The notes under the pieces were generated by a model. It saw nothing but the letters and a program-made list of their open reading frames with translations. It was not told the origin of the DNA and did not search any database. From Gammaproteobacteria bacterium (GTDB lineage Bacteria; Pseudomonadota; Gammaproteobacteria; BMS3Bbin11), in assembly GCA_030636465.1 (NCBI GenBank), contig DAOVWW010000144.1:1-5025 (forward strand): DNA of 5,025 nt. Reading direction: 5' to 3'. Each line of letters begins with the position of its first letter. Within the stretch, counting starts at the first letter, position 1. A program made the position numbers and the translations under genes. Of this stretch, positions 1-5,025 are shown one piece after another.

Positions 1-1267
1 CAGCTGCAATTTTATCTGCATGTCTACCTATTAGAGCTACTTCTTTCACATGACCGGCCATAACCTGGCGTAAAGGAGAAAAATCAGCGTCTTTGGCGAT
101 GCCTCCAGCGAGTAAAATCACCGGGCGATGCAAACCTTTTATCGCTGCAACAGTGGCACCGACATTTGTACCTTTTGAGTCATTTATCCAGTCAACATCA
201 TCGACTGTCGCCAGCCATTCCATCCGATGAGGCAGGCCGCTAAATTTGGCAACAGCCTCTTTAATGATGCGATCTTCAATACCTACATTACTGGCAAGCG
301 CCCATGCCGCGAGCACATTTAGAAGATTATGCTGACCGGAAAGATGGATGTCCGCAACAGCCATCAAGGATTGCTCCCCCCTGGTCAGATACAGAGCACC
401 ATCCAGTTCCGATAATCCGTAATCTGTTTCAGCGACAGGTGCTGTTGAACCAAAATATATTGTTTCACGACCGCCTTGCAGCAGTTTTTCACTCACTGGG
501 TCGTCCGCATTCAGTAACATTTTGCCACTGCCATTAAATACTTTCGCCTTGCTGGCAATATACTCATCCAGGCCTGCATAACGGTCCATATGATCAGCCG
601 CAATATTTAATACCGTTGCTATGACAGGGTTCAGTGTCCACGTAGTTTCAAGCTGGAAGCTGGAAAGCTCCAGCACATAAATGTCATTTTTCTCATCATC
701 AAGCAGTTCAAGTATCGGTACGCCTATATTTCCACCCACGGCAACTTTGCGCTCTGCATGCTTTAATATCTCGCCTAAAAGAACAGTCACTGTCGACTTG
801 CCATTTGAGCCAGTGATCGCAATGACGGGAGACTGCACACATTGTGCAAATAACTCGATGTCACCTAATGGCCTGACACCTTTATTCAGCAACGGTGCCA
901 GCTCAGGATGAGACAGAGGCACCCCGGGAGATACCACCAGCAGGCTGTCATCAGACCAGCGCTCAACTGCGAGGGTGCCGCATATTATGTGCACATCAGG
1001 CGCCTGCAAAGAAAGCTCTGCACTTAATGCCGGGGCATCGCTGGAATCGTATACGTCGACTTGCAGACCTTTTCTGCTTAGAAAAACCGCCGTTGCCAGA
1101 CCCGAGCGGCCAAGACCGATGACTACGGCGTGACTGGGATTACCCTGTAGCAAACATGTCTTCTCACGACCCGCTTTGACTACTGTAGACAAACCAGATT
1201 CATTCCCGGCAGGCATAAAATTCACCACCGGTGTTAAATGAAAAGATTGTAGTTGCTGTGTAATCAT
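1..1267 (-). CDS. murD: UDP-MurNAc-L-alanine:D-glutamate ligase MurD (3'-truncated by window)
   Basis: Cytoplasmic Mur ligase that adds D-glutamate to UDP-MurNAc-L-Ala. From the ATG at 1267 the frame stays open to position 1 (422 full codons). The missing C-terminus is about 60-70 residues by comparison with E. coli MurD (438). The Rossmann-like UDP-binding motif AVVIGLGRSG is at 47-56. The P-loop GSNGKST is at 153-159 (K157, E. coli K115). GGNIG follows, then LELSSFQLE with the Mg-binding glutamate at 200, and ADHMDRY with H226 (E. coli H183). The probable carbamylated lysine in YIASKAKVF is K240 (E. coli K198), HNLLN is at 313-317, and NDSKGTN is at 362-368. The motif offset of about 42 shows an N-terminal extension of about 38 residues if the first ATG is used. 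Later in-frame candidates are ATG at 1216 (GGTGG 8 nt upstream) and TTG at 1153. The last gives a family-typical N-terminus. Identity is certain; the start is not. It follows mraY by 22 nt in the same operon. Confidence 0.96.
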   Translation of the reverse strand, partial: MITQQLQSFHLTPVVNFMPAGNESGLSTVVKAGREKTCLLQGNPSHAVVIGLGRSGLATAVFLSRKGLQVDVYDSSDAPALSAELSLQAPDVHIICGTLAVERWSDDSLLVVSPGVPLSHPELAPLLNKGVRPLGDIELFAQCVQSPVIAITGSNGKSTVTVLLGEILKHAERKVAVGGNIGVPILELLDDEKNDIYVLELSSFQLETTWTLNPVIATVLNIAADHMDRYAGLDEYIASKAKVFNGSGKMLLNADDPVSEKLLQGGRETIYFGSTAPVAETDYGLSELDGALYLTRGEQSLMAVADIHLSGQHNLLNVLAAWALASNVGIEDRIIKEAVAKFSGLPHRMEWLATVDDVDWINDSKGTNVGATVAAIKGLHRPVILLAGGIAKDADFSPLRQVMAGHVKEVALIGRHADKIAA

Positions 1268-1281
1268 CTGTTTTTTACAAA

Positions 1282-1296
1282 TCGCTTTCTTAGCGA
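1282..1296 (-). other. Small hairpin over the mraY stop codon
   Basis: On the minus strand TCGCT and AGCGA form a perfect 5-bp inverted repeat around a 5-nt loop (AAGAA). The TAA stop of mraY (1292-1290) lies at the stem-loop junction. No run of T follows, so it does not look like an intrinsic terminator. It may be chance, or it may affect ribosome access to the start of murD about 15 nt downstream. Confidence 0.25.
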
Positions 1297-2372
1297 ACCT
1301 TTAAAGTTGCCAGACCAATGGCAACCAGTATCAGAGTAATAATCCAGAACCTGACGATAACGCGCGGCTCAGGCCATCCCTTTAATTCGAAATGATGATG
1401 TAAAGGTGCCATACGGAAGATTCGTTTGCCGGTAAGCTTGAATGAAGCTACCTGTAAAATTACCGAAGCTGTTTCCATCACGAAAATCCCACCCATTATC
1501 AGCAGGACAATTTCCTGCCTGACCATGACTGCTACGATGGCCAGTGCTGCACCCAGTGACAGCGCACCGATATCGCCCATAAAAACCTGTGCGGGATAAG
1601 TGTTGAACCAGAGAAAACCCAGGCCTGCTCCGACCAGGGCAGAGCAAAATATCAGCAGTTCACCTACACCGGGTATATATGGGATACCGAGATAGCCAGC
1701 AAAAACTGAATGCCCTGTTACATAGGCAAACACACCGAGGCCGCCTGCGACCATAACGGTTGGCATAATAGCCAGGCCATCCAGGCCATCGGTAAGATTT
1801 ACCGCATTGCTCATGCCCACAATCATCAGATAGGCAAGCAGAATGAACCAGGGCCCCAGAAAAATAATGACATCTTTAAATACAGGAACTATCAGACTTA
1901 TTTCAACTGGTGATTGTGCTGTGGCATACAAATAGATTGCCGCACCGCCACCTGCCACCGACTGCCAGAAAAACTTCGGCCCCGATCCCATACCATGTGT
2001 GTCTTTATCGACAATCTTACGATAATCATCTACCCAACCGATGATGCCAAAGGCTACCGTGACCAGCAGCGCTACCCACACAAAACGGTTGTTCAGGTCC
2101 GCCCACAACAGGGTAGAAATAGTGATGGCGACGAGTATTAATGCCCCGCCCATCGTAGGTGTGCCAACCTTGTCAAAGTGCGTAGGCGGCCCATCTTCAC
2201 GGATCACCTGGCCAATCTGGTGCACACCTAACTTACGTATCATCGCCGGCCCCAGCAACAGACTAATAAACAGAGCCGTGACAACGCTAAGTACCCCGCG
2301 CAGTGTCAGGTACTGGAATACATTAAATGCACTGTAGGTTTCTGCCAGATTTTCAAATAGATATAAAAGCAC
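1290..2372 (-). CDS. mraY: Phospho-N-acetylmuramoyl-pentapeptide transferase MraY (lipid I synthase)
   Basis: Polytopic inner-membrane enzyme that transfers phospho-MurNAc-pentapeptide from UDP to undecaprenyl phosphate, making lipid I and UMP. It is 360 residues long, the same as E. coli MraY, and closely similar throughout. The catalytic aspartates are D115 and D116 (in GWVDDYRK) and D267 (in QVFMGDIG). [10 protein letters not shown] is at 192-201, [15 protein letters not shown] runs to 267, and the periplasm-proximal family signature HHH is at 325-327 within [16 protein letters not shown]. Hydrophobic segments consistent with the family's ten helices occur near 25-42, 73-90, 97-114, 135-150, 168-187, 200-218, 237-255, 270-283, 287-309 and 340-357. 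The start is GTG at 2372, chosen because the N-terminus aligns with E. coli at residue 1 and a GAGGA site lies 8 nt upstream. It starts 3 nt after the murF stop, so it probably depends on ribosomes arriving from murF. Confidence 0.99.
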   Translation of the reverse strand: MLLYLFENLAETYSAFNVFQYLTLRGVLSVVTALFISLLLGPAMIRKLGVHQIGQVIREDGPPTHFDKVGTPTMGGALILVAITISTLLWADLNNRFVWVALLVTVAFGIIGWVDDYRKIVDKDTHGMGSGPKFFWQSVAGGGAAIYLYATAQSPVEISLIVPVFKDVIIFLGPWFILLAYLMIVGMSNAVNLTDGLDGLAIMPTVMVAGGLGVFAYVTGHSVFAGYLGIPYIPGVGELLIFCSALVGAGLGFLWFNTYPAQVFMGDIGALSLGAALAIVAVMVRQEIVLLIMGGIFVMETASVILQVASFKLTGKRIFRMAPLHHHFELKGWPEPRVIVRFWIITLILVAIGLATLKVR

Positions 2373-2375
2373 TAA

Positions 2376-3743
2376 TTAATTCCTCGTACCGTTTTTATCC
2401 AGTAACTCAATGACCTGTTCCATTTTCATTGCCCTCGAACCTTTTACCAGGATGTTAATCGGTCTATCCCTGTTCGCCCTCAACTCTTTAAGTAAAGCAC
2501 TAACGAGCTGATTGACATCATTAAATGACTGAGCATGACTACCGAAACGCTGTGCGGTAAGTACTGTCTTCTTGCCCAGGGTGTAACAGGCATCAATACC
2601 CATCTGTTCAGCCATTTCTCCAGCTTGCCGGTGTAATGCAGCAGAATCCTCACCTAGCTCACCCATATCGCCCATTACGAATATTTTCATTCCAATTTGC
2701 ATAGCAAGGACTTCCAGGGCCGCTCTTATCGATGCAGGATTAGCGTTATAACTGTCATCAATGATCTGCAGACCGTTGATTGTTCTTGACTGCAAACGGC
2801 CCTTCACCCCTTGCCAGGCTTCCAGACCTGTAACGATGTCTGCGAGCCTCACACCTATTGATCCGGCCGCCGCCACTGCCGCGAGGGCATTGGCTACATT
2901 ATGTTTCCCCGGCAAAGCCAGTTGAGCCTTAGCATCGCCCCATGGTGTATGAAAAAGAATCCTGCTGTGGTCCTTGTAAAGATCAAATTCTGCTCTCACC
3001 TCAGCATCGTGGTTCATGCTGAAACTGACGAGCTGCAAATCCCCTGCAAGCTCGCGCCAGAGACTGGCAAATTCATCATCGCCATTGATGACTGCTGTGC
3101 CACCAGCTTTAACCCCTGAGAAAATTTCGGCTTTTGCTCGCGCAACACCCTCTATAGTCTGCAAGCCTTCCAGGTGAGCAGCGGCCGCATTGGTGATCAC
3201 TGCAACATCTGGTCTGGCTATAGAACTCAGGTAGGTCAGCTCTCCCGCATGGTTCATGCCCATTTCCGTGACCGCATAGCGATGGTTTTTACGCAGTCTT
3301 AACAAGGTCAGTGGCAAACCCAGATCATTATTTAGATTACCGATGGTTGATAACACCTGCTCGCTGTTACCATCACAGGCCTGGGAAAAAATACAGCTCA
3401 GCATTTCTTTAACCGTGGTCTTACCATTGCTGCCGGTTACTGCCACGACGGGCAAATCGAAATCTGATCGCCAGCTGGCGGCAAGGGTCCCCAGAGCAAT
3501 GCGAGTGTTGGCGACTTTGACAGCAGGCAAATCAGCCGCTGTTGTTTCAGAAACTAGCGCAGCAACAGCACCCTGCTCATGGGCGCGGTCTATATAATCA
3601 TGGCCATCAAAATTAGGCCCTTTCAAAGCGACGAACAAAGCGCCAGCCGTAATACTACGACTGTCTATACTGACTGAATCAAACACCACATCCTGACCAC
3701 TTAGACTTCCGCCAACAATAGTGCTTAGCTGAGACAACATCAT
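2376..3743 (-). CDS. murF: UDP-MurNAc-tripeptide:D-alanyl-D-alanine ligase MurF
   Basis: Cytoplasmic Mur ligase that adds the D-Ala-D-Ala dipeptide to UDP-MurNAc-tripeptide, giving the pentapeptide substrate of MraY. It has 455 residues (E. coli MurF about 452), so it is complete. The N-terminal substrate-binding domain covers about residues 1-95 and includes DSRSITAGALFVALKG at 27-42. The central ATPase domain has the P-loop GSNGKTT at 104-110, GNLNNDLGLPLTLLRL at 135-150, the TEMGMNHAGE motif at 159-168 and the probable carbamylated lysine in ARAKAEIF at 204. HNVANALAA is at 281-289. The C-terminal domain has DDSYNANPAS at 329-338, GDMGELG at 358-364 and KGSR at 434-437. The start is one of two tandem ATGs (3743 or 3740), preceded by GGGAGG. 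It overlaps murE by 4 or 1 nt and ends 3 nt before mraY, so it is surely in the same operon. Nothing looks damaged or foreign. Confidence 0.98.
   Translation of the reverse strand: MMLSQLSTIVGGSLSGQDVVFDSVSIDSRSITAGALFVALKGPNFDGHDYIDRAHEQGAVAALVSETTAADLPAVKVANTRIALGTLAASWRSDFDLPVVAVTGSNGKTTVKEMLSCIFSQACDGNSEQVLSTIGNLNNDLGLPLTLLRLRKNHRYAVTEMGMNHAGELTYLSSIARPDVAVITNAAAAHLEGLQTIEGVARAKAEIFSGVKAGGTAVINGDDEFASLWRELAGDLQLVSFSMNHDAEVRAEFDLYKDHSRILFHTPWGDAKAQLALPGKHNVANALAAVAAAGSIGVRLADIVTGLEAWQGVKGRLQSRTINGLQIIDDSYNANPASIRAALEVLAMQIGMKIFVMGDMGELGEDSAALHRQAGEMAEQMGIDACYTLGKKTVLTAQRFGSHAQSFNDVNQLVSALLKELRANRDRPINILVKGSRAMKMEQVIELLDKNGTRN
2381..2385 (-). promoter_or_regulatory. Ribosome binding site of mraY
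   Basis: GAGGA on the minus strand, within the last sense codons of murF and 8 nt before the GTG at 2372. This supports the non-ATG start of mraY. The sequence between the site and the GTG is AT-rich (ATTAATTA), which leaves the start region poorly structured. Confidence 0.7.
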
Positions 3744-5025
3744 TCAGCCTCCCGGGGTGAGTCAGGTTGTGACTGAGACAGCAGCGCTGATACCACGTCA
3801 ATATCACTAAATGCTATTTTCAGTTCACCCACCTGCTGCGTCGTTTCATGCCCTTTACCCGCGATCAGGACAATGTCATTTTTCTCTGCCATCGCCCAGG
3901 CCGCTGCAATAGCCTGACGGCGACTAGCTATATCCATTGCAGCATCCTGCATTCCTGCTGCAATCTCAGCCCGGATTTTCGCAGCCGACTCAAAACGAGG
4001 ATTGTCATCCGTAATGATGACAACATCAGATAATTGCTCGGCGATTCGACCCATAAGCGGGCGCTTGGCCTTGTCGCGGTCGCCGCCGCAACCAAAAACA
4101 CATATCAGACGTCCGCCAGAAACATGTTCCCGTAATGCCGTCAGTGCCTGTTGCAGGGCATCAGGAGTATGGGCAAAATCAACCACCACGGAAACACCTT
4201 CTGAATTGAACTGCTGCATGCGCCCGGCAGCTGATTCTGCAGCAGACAGCGCTACACCAACCTCACCCGGCTTATATCCATCAGCAAGCAATACAGCAGA
4301 GCAAGCCAGCAGATTATAGGCATTAAAATGCCCCATCAGCTTGCTATTGATCTGAAATTCACCCCAGGGTGAATCGACAGTCATTGTTAAACCAGATGAA
4401 TACAATTCGATGTGCTTAGCGTAAACACCCGCCACTTTTGCATGACCCGGGTTTAACTCTTGACTAAAGCTTCCACCCAGACCATAACTGATCACTCGCC
4501 TGGCTCTGACACCTTCCGCCAGCAATTGCCTGCCGAATTCGTCATCGTTGTTAATGATGGCCACTTCAAGTTCGCCCTGCTGAAAAAGTCGGGCCTTTGC
4601 AGCAGCATAGCTCTGCATGTTGCCATGGTAATCCAGGTGGTCCTGGCTTAAATTAGTCAACACGGCAATATTAAATTCTGTGCCAGCTACCCGACCCTGT
4701 TGCAGGCCATGCGACGATACTTCCATCAACAGCTCATCACCACCCTGATCACGAAACAATGCCATCTGCCTTTGCAGTGTCACGGCATCGGGGGTCGTAT
4801 GGGTAGCGGCGACCATATCACCCCATAGCCCCATGCCAAGAGTACCGATGACCGCTGGCCTGGCACCTAGCGTTTTATACGCCTGAGCCAGCAGCACACA
4901 GCAGGTAGTCTTACCGTTTGTACCGGTTATACCGGTTACATGCAGGTGCTTGCTCGGCTCATCATAAAAACGGCTGGCGATGATGCCTGCTCGCTGTGAA
5001 ATATCTTTAATCTTAACTAGTGGAA
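3740..5025 (-). CDS. murE: UDP-MurNAc-L-Ala-D-Glu:meso-diaminopimelate ligase MurE (5'-truncated by window)
   Basis: Cytoplasmic ATP-dependent Mur ligase that adds meso-diaminopimelate to UDP-MurNAc-L-Ala-D-Glu. The frame is open to the window edge (first full codon at 5023) and gives 427 residues, so roughly 80 N-terminal residues are missing compared with E. coli MurE (about 495). Numbering from the first visible residue: the ATP P-loop GTNGKTT is at 34-40, TTPD at 76-79, EVSSHG at 101-106, the lysine expected to be carbamylated (YAAAKARLF) at 143, HFNAYNLLA at 232-240, AHTPDAL at about 284-290, CVFGCGGDRDK near 308-318, DNPR at 340-343 and GKGHE at 389-393. DNPR is the family signature for meso-DAP rather than L-Lys. 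The motif before AHTPD is DF, where E. coli has DY. The GTG at 4897 is not the start, because the P-loop lies upstream of it in the same frame. The TGA stop overlaps the murF start. Confidence 0.97.
   Translation of the reverse strand, partial: PLVKIKDISQRAGIIASRFYDEPSKHLHVTGITGTNGKTTCCVLLAQAYKTLGARPAVIGTLGMGLWGDMVAATHTTPDAVTLQRQMALFRDQGGDELLMEVSSHGLQQGRVAGTEFNIAVLTNLSQDHLDYHGNMQSYAAAKARLFQQGELEVAIINNDDEFGRQLLAEGVRARRVISYGLGGSFSQELNPGHAKVAGVYAKHIELYSSGLTMTVDSPWGEFQINSKLMGHFNAYNLLACSAVLLADGYKPGEVGVALSAAESAAGRMQQFNSEGVSVVVDFAHTPDALQQALTALREHVSGGRLICVFGCGGDRDKAKRPLMGRIAEQLSDVVIITDDNPRFESAAKIRAEIAAGMQDAAMDIASRRQAIAAAWAMAEKNDIVLIAGKGHETTQQVGELKIAFSDIDVVSALLSQSQPDSPREAE
3748..3753 (-). promoter_or_regulatory. 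Ribosome binding site of murF
   Basis: GGGAGG on the minus strand, inside the last codons of murE. The GGAGG core is 4 nt from the first ATG (3743) and 7 nt from the second (3740). The second distance is closer to the bacterial optimum, so the site slightly favours the shorter 454-residue MurF. Its position inside murE fits translational coupling through the overlapping stop and start. Confidence 0.7.

Noticed and set aside
1369..1647. Minus-strand 92-codon frame inside mraY
   Set aside because: It is an out-of-frame reading of the mraY C-terminal half, which itself matches E. coli MraY closely and without interruption.
304..2337. Plus-strand open frames of 67-98 codons opposite murD and mraY (for example 304-537, 681-911, 895-1122, 1710-1913, 1914-2141, 2041-2337)
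   Set aside because: They lie wholly antisense to well-conserved mur genes, overlap one another and show no recognisable domain. They are shadows of the real frames.
2901..4651. Plus-strand open frames opposite murF and murE (2901-3119, 3343-3597, 3848-4033, 4002-4319, 4460-4651)
   Set aside because: They are antisense to conserved coding sequence, have no plausible ribosome binding context or family features, and are rich in Ser, Thr, Cys and Arg as expected for shadow translations.
3740..4897. A short MurE starting at the GTG at 4897
   Set aside because: The in-frame sequence upstream encodes the essential P-loop (GITGTNGKTT) and more MurE sequence to the window edge. The GTG is an internal valine codon.
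791..4921. Similar motifs recurring three times (GSNGKST in murD, GSNGKTT in murF, GTNGKTT in murE)
   Set aside because: These are the P-loops of three paralogous Mur ligases. They reflect ancient family homology and are not a DNA repeat.
1..5025. A hidden novel system, mobile element, CRISPR array or RNA gene
   Set aside because: The four conserved cell-wall genes account for all but about 25 nt of the window. I saw no direct repeats, terminal inverted repeats, tRNA-like folds or foreign-looking segments.

Overview
The window is a stretch of chromosomal core genome with four peptidoglycan-precursor genes, all on the minus strand. In transcription order (high to low coordinates) they are murE (5' end cut off by the window), murF, mraY and murD (3' end cut off). 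This is the classic central block of the dcw (division and cell wall) cluster. By the usual gene order, ftsI would lie beyond position 5025 and ftsW/murG before position 1, but neither is visible here.

The organism looks like a gammaproteobacterium of moderate GC content. MraY is 360 residues long, the same length as the E. coli enzyme, and shares long near-identical stretches with it. MurE carries the DNPR motif of meso-diaminopimelate-adding enzymes, so the peptidoglycan is inferred to be the DAP type of Gram-negative bacteria. I cannot name a genus.

Layout: 3740-5025 is murE (427 complete codons, stop included elsewhere in the entry). 2376-3743 is murF, overlapping the murE stop by 4 nt (ATGA) or by 1 nt if the second of two tandem ATGs is used. 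1290-2372 is mraY, which starts with GTG three nt after the murF stop. 1-1267 is murD, 22 nt after the mraY stop if the first ATG is used. No gene-free stretch exceeds 22 nt, and there is no internal promoter, terminator, RNA gene, repeat or mobile element that I can support. The spacing implies one polycistronic transcript with translational coupling.

The genes work as one pathway. MurD adds D-Glu, MurE adds meso-DAP and MurF adds D-Ala-D-Ala to the UDP-MurNAc peptide in the cytoplasm. MraY then transfers phospho-MurNAc-pentapeptide to undecaprenyl phosphate at the inner membrane to make lipid I. All the key catalytic motifs within the window are intact.

I found no previously undescribed system. 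The main open point is the murD start: the longest frame has about 38 extra N-terminal residues compared with E. coli MurD.
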